Below are positions 1 to 11,899 of a stretch of DNA of 64,000 nt, one piece after another (the first letter of the stretch is position 1; the number at the start of each line of letters is the position of its first letter). Where the stretch lies: positions 4,030,001-4,094,000 of the forward strand of contig OW051471.1 of the NCBI GenBank assembly GCA_932521025.1, read 5' to 3'. Under the pieces are notes generated by a model. The model did not search any database. It worked only from the letters and a program-made list of their open reading frames with translations, and had not been told where the DNA came from. The position numbers and the translations under genes are program-made. This DNA comes from Oscheius onirici. Taxonomy: Eukaryota > Nematoda > Chromadorea > Rhabditida > Rhabditidae.

Positions 1-382
1 AATTTCCTCTCGGCGGACTCGAACCCTGGTCGCTCCAGCGTGGTTAACGCACAGGCACTGCGCCATTTTGTCGAAAAATGGAAAGTCGAATAACTTTTTG
101 TGCGAAAGAGTAAAATACATTTTTCAAAAAAAGAAAAATGCGTCTCGATGAGCTTAGTTTTTTTGTAGTTGGCCATTTTTTTGTATCTCCTAACCTCAAA
201 AAGTTATCGCGAAAATACGTTTTTGGTCCGATTTTCAAAGCTACCGTAACCCTTGATCCCAAAATCCAAAGTGTCCCAAAAGCTCTCAATAGTATTTTTT
301 CGAGGTCTATTACCCCCAGGAACAATCCCAGACTGATCCGATCAATTTGAAGGGTAGCTGTAGTACTACGGGACACGACTTC
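1..382 (-). repeat. Dispersed repeat R1, copy 1, with tRNA-like head
   Basis: The same sequence recurs at 26.18-27.02 kb and in shorter form at 40.90-41.30 kb, and in reverse orientation at 38.94-39.2 kb. On the minus strand it begins at a GGCGCGTCA end and finishes at bases 1-66 in a tRNA-like segment with a pol III box A-like stretch (TGGCGCAGTG) and a box B (GGGTTCGAGTCC). It is cut by the window start. Short open frames inside it are repeat translations, not genes. Confidence 0.75.
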
Positions 383-2438
383 TGACGCGCCTAATATATT
401 TTTGTCTCTTGACTCTCATCAACAAGGTTAAATTAGAAACGTTCAGAGACGAAAGGTACGAGTTCAGTAAGTTGAAAAACTGGGAGAAACGACAAGGAAG
501 AGAGTCCAGTCGACCATCAGCCCGCCTCTTATATACGCCTTGACGATGGCGAGAGAAAAGAACGGGAGAACGGACGTCATGGGTTGGCGATTTTTGACAA
601 TCACAGTGGGAGAGACTAGAGGCTCGTGGAACTAGTAAAAGTGTTGTACACCGAAGAACACTCCGAGTCTGAAACTGTTCTTGATGTTGTTATTCCTAGG
701 AACCTCAGGCTTGTATATTCAATTTTCTGAGTAAACCTGCCAGTCCCATTGAGTGATCTTCTGTAAGAATTACCATTCTGGACAGGTAATGAAGCTTTCC
801 TTGATCTTGTTGTTCTTCTCTCTGTTTCTACTAAAGTTCCTTACTGACAGATTCCTCTGAACTGTCATCTAATAAACTGTCTAAAAGATTAAAAATGCCA
901 ACAGAGTTCTGTCTACTGCGACCACAATTCTCGTCTTCCATCTCGAGACCAACATTTGTTGATAGACGATCGACCATCGAGACGAACTTTGACTGTCATG
1001 TGATAGCGTAAACAGTCTTCCAACATCTTCTTCCGAGTGCAGATACACTCAACGTCACGTCTGGTCGTTCTTTACTCCTCACTTTCGGCACGTACTCGCA
1101 TTGTCTTCTTTGACCATCAAAAGTGATTTGAAAAAAACAAGTGGTTTGGACTGTAGGTTCAGTCGATCCATCAAGCTGCCCGATCACTAAAGACTGCGCA
1201 ATTGGAGAGAGTTCATGTTGTGGGTGAGGAAGGGACAGGAGAGAGACCACGTGGTTCAGATAGTAAACATGTTGCAAAAGAGAAGGAAGAGAGGGGACGC
1301 GAATGAAAACGTTTGACTCTACCTCTACTGTCTGAAACGTAATGCACTGCTATTGTTAATGATTCACCGGTGGCTCGAACCATGTGACAATGAGTATCGT
1401 GATTCGGGTATAACTCTCGATATAGCCAAGAGAACTGATCTTGCTGCGTTTGTGACAGGGACCCAACAGAGGCAAGGCAATTGTAGCAAAAATATTCCAC
1501 TTTTTTAAGATGAGACTGACAAAAAGGGTTAACAGTTACGCCGAAGTAGAGGGAAATCCGCGAGCTAGTTCTTTTAAACACTTTCATACTATGCTATTCT
1601 AAAGTCTCGTCCACTATCTATGTCTGGGAAGAACCTTTTGAAATGTTTTGGAGCGGTCTCTCTGGTCTCGGAGATCCAGGTCAGCAAAAGGACGAAAACA
1701 AGGAGTGATCACTTTTTTACAAGATACACTCTTCCTTCTTTAAATGTCTTTTGTTTTGAATTAATTGAAGAGAGACAAGCATAAAGGTCAATTATTCCTG
1801 ACACGTTGTTGTGGTTGTTTTATTGCCTCTCCCATGACCATGGGCTAGCTGCCGTCGCCGCGGACGAGAGAGAGAGAGAGAGCAATTGCGAAATCGGCCG
1901 GGTTCAGTTTGAAGGCCGAGTGTTCACCGGCTGGCTCGCACTGGTGCCAAGCAGAGACGCAGACACTCTTCTCTACTGCCCCCTCTCTTTCGGACATTCC
2001 TCCCCAATTTTTCGTTGCTCTTTTTTCAGTTGTTTTTCCCTCAATGATCCTTTCGAGCACAACGCCCGCCCTCGTCTCACAGCTTTTGTTTTTAACTAGA
2101 TGTAAGAAAGGCTTGAAATAGTGCGGTCTTGTGCTAACCTTGATTACTCAATATTACGTAATTCGGGAGCGGTCATTTCAGGACCCATTTTATGCAGAAT
2201 CCTCATCCTAATATTGCAGATTGTTGCGAATGGCAGTCGCGTCTTCGGTTACCTCACGCCCTTCTCGGATTTCAGTTTATCTTGACCTTTCCCGGGAAAA
2301 ACAGAGTAATCTAGAACTCCTAACAGATCCTACAATTATTGGCTATGCCGAAGAGGGGTGACATTGAAAGGGGGCCATTCTTGTCGAACTTTCGTGTCCC
2401 TTTTTTCCTTACAAAGTTCTTCTTGAAGATACAAATTG
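383..2438. other. No gene seen; upstream region of the MYRF gene
   Basis: Open frames here are short and show no recognisable domain. A (GA)n run lies at about 1866-1882. The stretch may contain untranslated exons or control sequences of the downstream gene, but nothing in the sequence proves it. Confidence 0.4.
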
Positions 2439-5400
2439 ATGGATCCGTCCTACGATGTGACAGCCTTTGAAGTCTACAACATGATCTCTTCCCAGAACGA
2501 GTGAGGTCTATCTATCTTTATTTTTTAAGCAGAATATTCAGTCTCTCGGCCGATCCATCCAATCAGCCGGGAACTTCCGATTCAGCAAGACCGACTATCG
2601 CCTATCAGGTACTTTTTTCCTCTTTTCACAACTTCAGGGAATCTAAAGTTCCTGTAGAAGCTCTGATCTCTCAAAAAGTTTGTAGAGAGAACCTTTGGGG
2701 TGAAGTACAGTAATCATGAGCCTGTTTTACAAAGCAGTCTCTCTTTCTCTTATCACTCATTATTAGGTCTCTCCAGAAGAGTTCCAGGTGGTACGAAACA
2801 GGCTGATAAAGACAGTCAGTTGTTTACTTCCTCAAAAAGATTCTTCTTGCAGATGTATCAACTAGACACCTCTCCCAGCACCGACTTCTCCAGTTCGTCC
2901 GGTGGCAACAGAATTCCTTCTCCAGGTATAAGTCCGAATGCTTTAAAAACTAAGATTCTCAGAACTGCTAGATGCTGGAGACGTAGAGGACTTTTTCAAC
3001 GGGAACGGTTTTGGCTTCCTGCCTCCGGAGGAAATGGTAAGACAGCGAGCTTACGACCAGGAGAGAGGCAACATCCAGCAACAGCTACTCAACACTACGC
3101 TTCAAACAATGGCCAACGAGAACATTATGATTCCGCCACAAGCTCCAATGTATCCTACACCACCACTGGCTGAAGTTGGCCTTTCATAATTTCAGTTTAG
3201 CTAAAGATTCAGATCTCGCCAAGAGCCGGGAACACAGCCTCCTATGATCCTCAGACAGCTGGCTCTAGCTACGATCAAGGGTACTCCAGGATGACGTCTC
3301 CCAGTCAACCGAGGTACCTTTATTCCAGGGCAATAGTATTAATGAGTCTTCAGTCGATCCAAGAGACCACGACCGTCTTCCCCTGGTCCCAGTCGAATGG
3401 AATCCTACCCTATGCAGCCACCTCTTGCACCACAAACTCCTTATAGCAACCAGTCGTCGAATTTGGGAACCGACTTCAGGGTACGCTTTTTTCATGTTGT
3501 TCTTATTGGACCATCCAGCTGAGTCCTCCGTTCGGCCCGTTCGAACAGCATTTATGGGTCCCAGTTTACGACGAACGACAACAGGAGATGAATCCCATGA
3601 CCATGTTCATTCACGCGGATAGGGGTCTCACTTATCTGGATCGTCAAGAAGCTTACGTGAACTACAGAAAGACGCACTTACAGGTACGGTTTAGAACAGA
3701 CAGACACTCAAGTTTCCTTTCAGTTGCAAGTGAACATCGAGTGTGTCGACTGCGATCAGGGACTCGTTCCTAAGTTCATTTGGCACAACAGCTTCATTCC
3801 GATCAAAGAGTTTCAAGTACAGATTCACGGAGTCAGACACCACAATCAGTCGATGGTGATTGCGATGAAACAGAGCGACAAGGGCAGGAAGATGTATCCG
3901 GCTGCCAGTGAAGGGTAAGTCTAGGCTCAATATGTTCACAATCACCTTTCAGATTCGAGATCACCGAAACGAGTACAGTCCAAGTCCTCCGTCGCTACCA
4001 CTTCTGGAGAGCGACGGAAAACAACAACCAGATCAACGGAAAGCCCAATCCGAAGCAGGAATTTTTCGACTTGGTTCTGAGATTGGTAGCACTGACCATG
4101 GACGGCAACCAGTATATCGTTCAAAGTCACGTCGCACGTAAGATCATTTGCCGGGTAAGCTGAGTTGGAACACAGAATGCGACGGTGTTTTCAGGCGCAG
4201 AATCCAAGAACATTCAACGACCACGAGGACGACAAGAGCATCAAGGAGGAAGTGGACGATGACGACGATCAGGTTCCGACTCAACAGTCGTGCTGGGAGT
4301 GTGGAAAGAAAGTGATCAGTACCAGTTCCCAAGTCGTAGTCGGTGGTCATGAGCCGATCGTGGGAGCAGCCTTGACTGTTCATGGAGACATGGTCGTCGG
4401 AGCGGTTAGTTCGTCTATTATTATCCAAAACCAAGCGATTTCAGATAAGATCCTTCTGCGACGAGAGATGCAAAAATGTCTATAAAGAGAAGGTCGACGA
4501 GGAGCTCAAAGAAGCCTACGATCAGCTGAAGGACTTGAAGATTTTCGAGTTCAGCTATAAGGAAGAGTTTGCCGCCAGAATGGGTCTTTCGCCGAGGAGA
4601 CGAGACGGTTTCATGGCTCAACAAGTCCGAGAGATTATTCCCGAAGCCGTAGTAGAGATGGGCGACTTTCTCTCTGTCGATCAGGCCGAAATCTTCATCA
4701 AGTCCGTCTCGGCTCTCAAACATCTCTCCTCGATGGCTGAGCAGATGCAGGGCAATCTCAATGAGACTGTGAGTCCTTTCAGTTTGTTCTGGAAAGAAGA
4801 AATATTCAGATGAAACAGGTCGCGTACATCTTGGAGACTGTGAACACCAAGAGAAAGACAAAGTCGATGGCTTCGGGAATCAATGGCGAACTCATGAGCA
4901 GAAGGAGTAGTGTTTCTACAACCTATACTGTAGAGACTAAACGAGAAAGAGTGAGTCTGTTCGCACTTATTTCTTCAATTTACACGCCTTTTTTTATCGC
5001 TCCCAAAGTTCTTCACATTTTTACTGTCTTATACCAGCCGTCTACGACAGCTTTCGCCGCCCTTGCGCCTGCGGCGCTCACGTACACAACTACGGCTGCC
5101 AAAGTTTTGATTACCAAAACGCGCTTTAGATAGTTTAGATTCCCCCAGACGCGTTCCCCTAAAAAAAACTATCTCGTTCGATAAAAGATTAACATGACAA
5201 TACTTACATGTTGCGCTAGTCTCGACTACTGTGCAGATACCACTACGGACAGACAAAAGGACGGACACCATTGCACTTTAGTAAAGAAAGATCTTCGACT
5301 GCCAAAACGTTATGAATTAGGATATAGAAACGAACGGCGAGGACTAGAATAGACGGCGGATATGGCGCCTGCGGCGCTTAGAAGTGCGAAGAATGTTGTC

Positions 5401-6959
5401 CAAACATTAGATTTCTCGTTCCCCCTAAGTTCAAAACTAACTACCTAATCCTAAGAAAAGCTAACTTGTCCTGACTTGTTCGTGGCCATGGACAAACAAA
5501 CACAGTTCACCAGACACCATTGCGCTTTAGTAGTAGAGAGATGTGTGGCTCTTTTTAATTTTTTAAAGACAATCTAATTGCAGTTTCACAGTGTGTATGC
5601 TCGTTTAATCGATCGAGACTTGTAGAACATACTCAATATACTTGGGCAACTCGACTCGAGCCGAGTCGAGCCGATTTTTTAAAGATTATTTGGCTCAACA
5701 AACGGGAAATAACAAGATTTTCTTCATTTCTTCGTATTTGAGCCGCGAAATTTGAAAAAAAATTTGAAAAAAAAAAATCGACTCGGCTCGACTCGACATG
5801 GCCCACGAGCCGACTCGACCCGGGTCGGAACAGAACTCGACTCGAATCGGCTCGTGACTCGACGCCCAAGTATACTCAACAAGTATATCACTTTTTTGCC
5901 TATTGGTATGTCAAGAAGTGTTTGTCTGAGTATGTAACGCAAAGAAGCTATAGCTGTGAACCAGAACTGTCCACGCTGACCTTATGATGGTGTAGAGTAA
6001 ATCCTCTTTCAGCGTCGAAGTCCTCCTGTCTCTCAGCCTCAGTATCAGGACATTCTCTGCGGCTCCCGTTTCTCCCAATGCACCATCATTTCCGTTGTCG
6101 TGATGCTCGTCTTCGTCATGGCAGCCTGTCTCGTATCCATGACTTTCCTCTATTTTGTCGACCTGACCAGTCGCTACGGACACAATCCCATTCCTACCGT
6201 CTTTTCTCCAAAGAAGACTCCGCCAGAGAATATGGTAGTCCCGGTCAATCAGCTGGCTCATCTCCAGCAGAACGTCTCGATGTTGGCTCCCAAATGTTCC
6301 GGGGGACATTGTCATCAGTACTGCTGTGATCGGGAAACCATTGGAAATGCCACGGCTTATATGTTGAGAGTGAGTCCATTTCTAAAGAAATAGCGAAAAA
6401 GATTAGGAAAATGTTATTGTGCCGATGAGAGACGGTGACGCGTTGATTCATCACTTCGGCCCGCTTCCGGACATGTCCATACTGATTCCCGAGTTAAATA
6501 TCACTCTGGACAAGAGTTTCTGTGTCTCTCAGAGCTGTAATCGCCACCGGAAACAGTACAGACTGTTCATTCCACTCTCTCCATCCTTCCCGAAGGCTCC
6601 ACTCACCGTAAAATTCAGGTTTCGAGGGAGAAAGCATATAAAAGAATTGTTTTAGATTGAATTCTGCGAAAATTGTGAATCTTTGCGGAGATGTCGACGG
6701 TTTCCGACAGAAGAAGTGCATGAAGTCGATCAATATGGAAAAACGGCTCGTCGCGAGACAGGTACCTTTTCTTACTTTTTAAACAAAAACATTATAGGTT
6801 GATCCATCGACTTTCGAGCTACCTGTGGGCGGATATCTTCAGTCTGGCTACAAGTTCCACGTCAGCTACAGTCCCGATTCTTGCGATTTTCTTTTGGAAG
6901 ATTCTTCCCGGTCGCAAATGGAAGAATACAACCTCATATTCTATAGGAAATGCTTCTAA
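2439..6959 (+). CDS. myrf: Myelin regulatory factor (MYRF)-type membrane-bound transcription factor
   Basis: Family role: MYRF is made in the ER membrane, trimerises, cuts itself through an intramolecular chaperone (peptidase S74-like) domain, and releases an N-terminal DNA-binding part to the nucleus. In order, the exons show: start at MDPSYDVTAF; an Ndt80-type DNA-binding domain (about 3600-4215, with RRYHFWRATENNN and GKPNPKQEFFDLVL); the S74/ICE domain (about 4340-4790, with GFMAQQVREIIPEA); one membrane segment (about 6075-6160, VVVMLVFVMAACLVSMTFLY); and the MYRF C-terminal region with GGHCHQYCCD, ending YNLIFYRKCF. Introns are mostly short; the first is only 32 nt (2501-2532), but one of 1062 bp (4951-6012) holds an inserted repeat. 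In the autoproteolytic motif a Cys sits where vertebrate MYRF has the catalytic Ser. Exon borders in the low-complexity N-terminal part (2600-3500) are uncertain. Confidence 0.9.
5637..5871. mobile_element. Short MITE-like element in the MYRF intron, 8-bp target duplication
   Basis: A 235-bp element built from CTCGACTCG-type repeats with inverted ends (ACTTGGGC) is flanked by a perfect 8-bp direct repeat ATACTCAA at 5629-5636 and 5872-5879. The 8-bp duplication suggests a hAT-type mobilising enzyme. The left end carries three extra bases (TAT) relative to the right. No coding capacity. Confidence 0.75.
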
Positions 6960-7307
6960 CTTATTGCTGTACATAGCCCTCTTTTTGACTAACTGTACCT
7001 CGAGAATCGTATCGATTTTAGCGCAGGAACCTCTCCAATGAACCCAGGAACGAACAGAAATCTCTAAATCCATCTAACTATGAACCGCGCACTTTTTTAG
7101 GAGAAAATACCTGTCACGTGTATGCAACGAGTTCCTCTCTCTGGTGAAAACTGTCTAGTTTTGCATTGATATCTCACTTATGCTTATACCAGTGTTTTGA
7201 CCTCACAACCCGTTGAAAATGCATTTATCCGGCAATGAACTCGTTTGTAGAACGTGATTGTGAAATTGAGAAATGGGAATATAACAGAATGAAAGTAACC
7301 GGGGGTT
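6960..7307. other. Convergent 3' flanks of MYRF and PTRH2; nothing else seen
   Basis: The two neighbouring genes end facing each other here. No further open frame or repeat is supported. Confidence 0.5.
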
Positions 7308-8417
7308 CTAGAGCAGGCGAAGCTGGCCTGTCACAGAATCGACTATTTCCCTCTCGCCAAAGATGCCAAGAATAGTTCTGGAGCCGGCAGGAATCTGCGT
7401 GTAGCCGGCATCTTGCACCAAGTAAGCGATCAAACTCTACAAATTGTGTGGCTTTTAAAGAAAAAGGCAGAAAAAAAAACCTTATCACGAGCCTCTTTGA
7501 AAAGATCCATCAGATGTTCGGTAGAATCTCCTTTGACGACAATCTTTACCTGCCCACGCTTGGTCCAAGACTCGATTCCAGCACGACCGTCATCGGAAGA
7601 AATTGCCTGAATAATCGTCATATAATTTGTAAAGTTATGACATTAATCTGTAGCCTTTTTCAAAAAGTTTGCTAGATGACTGGCTTGTTCGAAGGTCTAC
7701 GTCTAATCGAATAAAAATTTACCTGCTTGTAAACAGCGAGAGTTGCATGACCGACCTGTGCAGCCAGCTTGCCCACGCCCATTTTCAGACCCATGTTGGC
7801 CACGAAGACCATTTTATGAGTACGTTGATCTTAATTTTATTTTCTTTGAATTGAAAAAAAAGAGAACTTACTTTTGAGCAGAGCCATAATTGCAGCCATG
7901 TCTTCGTGTGCCGTTTCTTCGCCCAGAGCAGCCGCAATTTCTTCTTCAGCTTTTTCGTCCTCGTCTGAGTCGTCTTCAATGTCGGAAGGATTGGATCTGT
8001 CACAAATCCAAGCAATTGCCTGAAGGAACTCGTAAATCTAGAAAAGCAATAAGAACAACCTCTTCGACTCCCTTGTAGCCAGTACGACGGAGAGCTAGAG
8101 CAGCAGTATTCGCATCGAAACCGGCGTCTAGAATATGGGCGATGAGCTCGTCCTACAAAATTTGTTGAATATGTGAAAACTAATAGAAATTGAGCAACAA
8201 ATGGCTAAAAACTCACTGCTTTCGCACTTTGAGGATCGAAATTGTCGGTGTTTGAGCTGGACGCTTGTGACGTGCTCGGAGCTTGGTTAACTTGTTGAGC
8301 AGGCAGTTCTGTCTGGGCTGGCTGGACAGGATCACTTAAAATAACCGTTAGCACCAAAATGAAGATAACTAACGCAGGAATTTCATCCGTTCTAGCTCCA
8401 GGATTGAAAAGCGACAT
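7308..8417 (-). CDS. ptrh2: Peptidyl-tRNA hydrolase 2 (PTH2 family) with upstream UBA domain
   Basis: PTH2 enzymes release the peptide from peptidyl-tRNA. The C-terminal catalytic fold is clear: [20 protein letters not shown] (7745-7800), then [19 protein letters not shown] (about 7500-7575), then [20 protein letters not shown] and the end VTGQLRLL. These match the usual order of Lys/Gly-rich N-terminal loop, central strand and DAGxTQ motif. Upstream, [19 protein letters not shown] (about 8100-8155) reads as a UBA ubiquitin-binding domain, followed by an acidic linker. The start at [14 protein letters not shown] is the first Met in frame before an intron; phases across the next intron agree. 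Five or more short introns. The gene ends face to face with MYRF. A mitochondrial targeting segment is not obvious. Confidence 0.87.
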
Positions 8418-8839
8418 GAGTTTCGAGGGTTGTACTGAAATCGGGCGATTTTTCAAGACGAGAAGGGAAACAAAGATGAAAGCAGAGTTTATCACTGAAA
8501 AGAGCAAAAACTGTTCGATTTGAGCGTTTTCTCTGAAGACACTCGGTGGGAACAAAATTGTACCAAAAAAGGCAGATTGTATTCGATGCCGTTCCAACAA
8601 AAAGATTCAAATCGGGAACTACGAATTGCATCATTTCCTCTCAGTTTGCAATATTATTTCGAAACGTCTATCTCCCTTCGAAAAGTCTGTAGTCTCGTGA
8701 AATCTCGTGATCTGTAGAATGGCTAGAAGAACCGCATGATAACAAAGAAGAATGTTCGGGTTAAAATTCATGGAAAATGTACAAATTGAATGTGAAATGT
8801 AAAACGATGGTATTACAGTAAAAAAAAACTAGTTGGTTA
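8418..8839. other. Spacer between PTRH2 and glutamine synthetase
   Basis: Holds the upstream region of the PTRH2 gene and the 3' flank of the glutamine synthetase gene, both on the minus strand. No other feature supported. Confidence 0.45.
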
Positions 8840-10312
8840 TCACTGGCTGGGGAGACTTGGGACGTACATCATTGAGAGCTTGCGATGGGTATCACAATCT
8901 TCGAGACAGGTACTGCGAACGAGAGCAGCGGTGACGAGATAAGGATCGCAGTTGGATGATGGACGACGGTCTTCAAAGTAGCCCTAAAACACGAACATGA
9001 TCATAGAGTTTGATCCGTCGTTCGAAGAAGCGCTTTGGTCAACAGTCTGAGACGATTAGCAATTTTCCAAACACTGCTCCGCCAACGCAAAGGCAAAGGA
9101 TAACTCACATAGCCTTCGTCGCTAGTCTGACGAGGAATTCTAATCGAGCTGGCACGAGAGGCAACCCCGTAAGAGAACTCGTTGATCGAGGCAGTTTCGT
9201 GGTGTCCGGTCAGACGACGCTCGTTATCTCTTCCACGGTGGGGACTGCAATTCGAGTTCGTAAACTTAAAAAAAAGCAATGTTACTCATAGTAGGCGATG
9301 TGCTCCTTGTGGACAAGGCTCAGTCTGTTGATCGCGTTCATGATGTGATCGATTCCGCCTTTCTCACGCATAGATTTTGTGGAGAAGTTAGTATGGCAGC
9401 CGGCACCATTCCAGTCTCCACGAATGGGCTTGGGGTCAAGGGAAACAACGACGCCATATTCTTCGGCAACACGATGGAGGAGGAAACGAGCCATCCAGAG
9501 CTGATCTCCCATATCGAGTCCCTCGACTGGTCCGACTTGGAACTCCCATTGGCCAGGCATGACTTCAGCATTCGTGCCAGAGATGTTGATTCCGGCGTAT
9601 AGACAGGCACGATAATGAGCCTCGACGATATCTCTTCCGTATACTTTGCCAGCTCCAACTCCGCAGTAGTATGGTCCCTGAGGCCCGGGGAATCCGTTCT
9701 TGGGCCAGCCGAATGGATGTCCATCGAGATCTAACAGCGTGTATTCTTGTTCCATTCCAAACCAGGGAATTTGATCTTTGGCCAGATCCATGACTTCCTT
9801 GCACTTGCGACGGTGATTCGTAGCTAAAAGAAAGAACAGTTGGGAGAAAACAGGTACTGCTCACCAGTCGGCTGCAACTTATTGTCCAGAGTCTCGCAAA
9901 GGATGATCATATTATCTCCACGACGGAACGGATCGGGATAGATGGCAACAGGTTTCAGGTAGACATCAGAATCCTCGCCGTGAGCTTGACCGGTGCTGCT
10001 CCCATCGAAATTCCAAACGGGCAAGTCTGAAACTAGGTTTAAGAGTTCTAGCAACAAAACAGGCGGATCGAGCAGGCGAGATTCACGTGATAACCGCTCA
10101 AAGAACGCAAAGAGAAAAGCGTCTAGAAATAGAAACTAACCGTCAGGATGCTTGGGAACGAATTCCAGAGTACGTGTCTTCGAGCGAAGCGATTCTCCCG
10201 AGCCGTCGATCCAGACATATTTGGCTTGTACTTTGCCTTTCTGGTCCAGATCCATAAACCGGTGGGTGATTGACTTGTCCGTAGCGAATTGGCCTCTCAG
10301 ATTTTGAGCCAT
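8840..10312 (-). CDS. glna: Glutamine synthetase (type II, eukaryotic)
   Basis: Catalyses ATP-dependent amidation of glutamate with ammonium; octamer/decamer family, cytosolic or mitochondrial. Start [14 protein letters not shown] at 10312 lies two bases after a TTTCAG. The first exon holds the beta-grasp part with [10 protein letters not shown] and [11 protein letters not shown]. The following exons contain [13 protein letters not shown] and [11 protein letters not shown] (ATP/metal site region), then [12 protein letters not shown] and [29 protein letters not shown] and [16 protein letters not shown], then [17 protein letters not shown]. The last exon reads [21 protein letters not shown] and ends PSLPSQ. 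All signature motifs of the family are present and no break was seen. Short introns throughout. Confidence 0.95.
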
Positions 10313-10910
10313 CCCTGAAATGAAAAATTTCACCAAGCGAAAAATTAGAAGAGAATGGCATGAAGACGAGAAGTGTGGACTCTATACGCCACGAACTAAT
10401 CACCCGTCTTATCTTCGGACTGCTGTTCCGCCCAGCGTTCATAGATCGGACAGTTTTTGCAGGGCAGAAATGGGCTGGAAAAATAAACGGGAACGAAAGG
10501 CAGTGTCGATATATAATGACCGCTGAAGAATAGCTTTTCATAGCACACGTGTCACAATCTCAGCACAAAAAAAGAAGACTGGAATAGCTTTATAACGACT
10601 CGAAGAAAACGAGATGTCTGGCTGGCACCAAAAGCTGATAGAGGCAAACACTGGTCATGTAAACAATGTGGACACAATTTCGGCGAAAACAACGTGCTCT
10701 GGCTAACGAAAATCGGGAAATTTTCAGAGAAAACAAAAGAAACAACGAATTGAGAGATAAAACCGCAAACTCGATTGGCGGAAATGTAGTTTCCCGCCAA
10801 TAATGCAAACGGAGGCCACAGAGGCGCGCCGCAGGATTCGGCTCTGTATTTGGCGGCAATTTAAAAAAATTTGTACATTTCAGTTTTACGCGCCAAGGTT
10901 TCCCGGACGG
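10313..10910. other. Upstream region of glutamine synthetase; no gene seen
   Basis: A+T-rich stretch with an E2F-like TTTGGCGGC/GGCGGGAAA composition around 10780-10860 that may be promoter sequence, but no gene is supported. Confidence 0.35.
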
Positions 10911-11771
10911 TAGACATGGCTGACGGGCCGGGCTTGGGCTTGAAAGTTGAGGCCGGCCCTGGAAATGGTCGGGCCGGGCCTCCTTTTCTGTTCGCGGGTT
11001 TTTTTTTTTTTTGAAAAAATGAACGGAAAATTTGCGCGCGGACTTCTTCATTCCAATTTTTTGGTTCTGGACCATGGTCCAGAACCAAAATTAGGCCCAT
11101 TAGTTTTTTTAATCTTTTTTTCTCTTGTTTATTTGTTTTTTATTCATTTATTTATTTATTCAATTTTTACCAACTTTAATTGCATTTTTGCAGACAAAAT
11201 GTCGCAAGGCGAGCAAAAAGAGAAAGGATATGAAAGATCAGCTTTTAGCCGGATTGCTAACAAAAGTAGGCCGTTTTCCCTGTTTTTACTTATTTTTTAT
11301 GCAGAAAGAATTTTCTTCTCATCCAACATTCTCACGTCTAGTCGATGGCACTGAAAATCCATCCGCCTACGTTATATGTAACCGTTGCGAATCTCTATTG
11401 AAGCCAGGCGGACAATCATTGGTTACATTTTTAGGAAAGTCTCTCCCTGTTGAAGTCTTCTGGCCAAATCACAAGTCAGTATACCTCTACAATGTTGCGA
11501 GGACTGTGTTTTCAATCTGTCCTTCAGAAGCCACTTGTGAGAGGGCCTTTTCAACAGTCCAGAATGCTGTTCCAAAACAACGAAGTAGACTGAGTTATGA
11601 CAATGTAGAACTTGTTGCAAAAATTCTGTGGAAAATGATGTTGTAAGATTTTTTAATAAATCTGTTCTTTAATTTTAGCTATTTAGCATTCAGACACACT
11701 AAAAATGCGCGAAATGCATTTTTGGTCCGATGACCAAGTCTGAAAACCGGGCCGGCCCGGAGCCATGTCTA
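10911..11771 (+). mobile_element. Short hAT-family element with terminal inverted repeats
   Basis: An 861-bp element with inverted ends TAGACATGGCT is flanked by an 8-bp duplication with one mismatch (CCGGACGG at 10903-10910, CAGGACGG at 11772-11779). GC-rich GGGCCGGGC-type sequence follows each end. Its interior has one coding unit ending at 11646. The element is far shorter than an autonomous hAT transposon (usually 2.5-4 kb). Confidence 0.8.
11240..11646 (+). CDS. Mini hAT protein: half BED finger joined to hAT dimerisation domain
   Basis: Starting at ATG 11230-11240 (MKDQLLAGLLTK), a 39-nt intron with GTAGG...TGCAG ends leads to SRLVDGTENPSAYVICNRC, a CxxC half of a BED-type zinc finger, and then runs in frame into VEVFWPNHK, PSEATCERAFSTVQNA and RLSYDNVELVAKILWKMML, the hAT C-terminal dimerisation domain with its SxxERxFS-type core. 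The RNase H-like catalytic core that should lie between is absent, so it cannot be an active transposase. The frame is open across the junction. Exact start uncertain. Confidence 0.6.
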
Positions 11772-11899
11772 CAGGACGGGAGCAAAAAGTAAACATTTAG
11801 ACGAAATTTAGGCGGAAAATGGTAAAATCCAGCTGGATGTACTGAAAATAGATATTTAGAAAGCTAAAACAGAAGACAGAGAAAAAGAAGAAAAAAAAT

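Noticed and set aside
1-66. Functional tRNA gene on the minus strand
   Set aside because: Pol III boxes are present but no complete acceptor stem was found, and the segment is part of a repeat family.
1213-1587. 124-codon minus-strand frame
   Set aside because: No domain, no splice support, and no coding-like neighbours; probably chance.
9010-9602. Plus-strand frames of about 100 codons
   Set aside because: Antisense shadows of glutamine synthetase exons.
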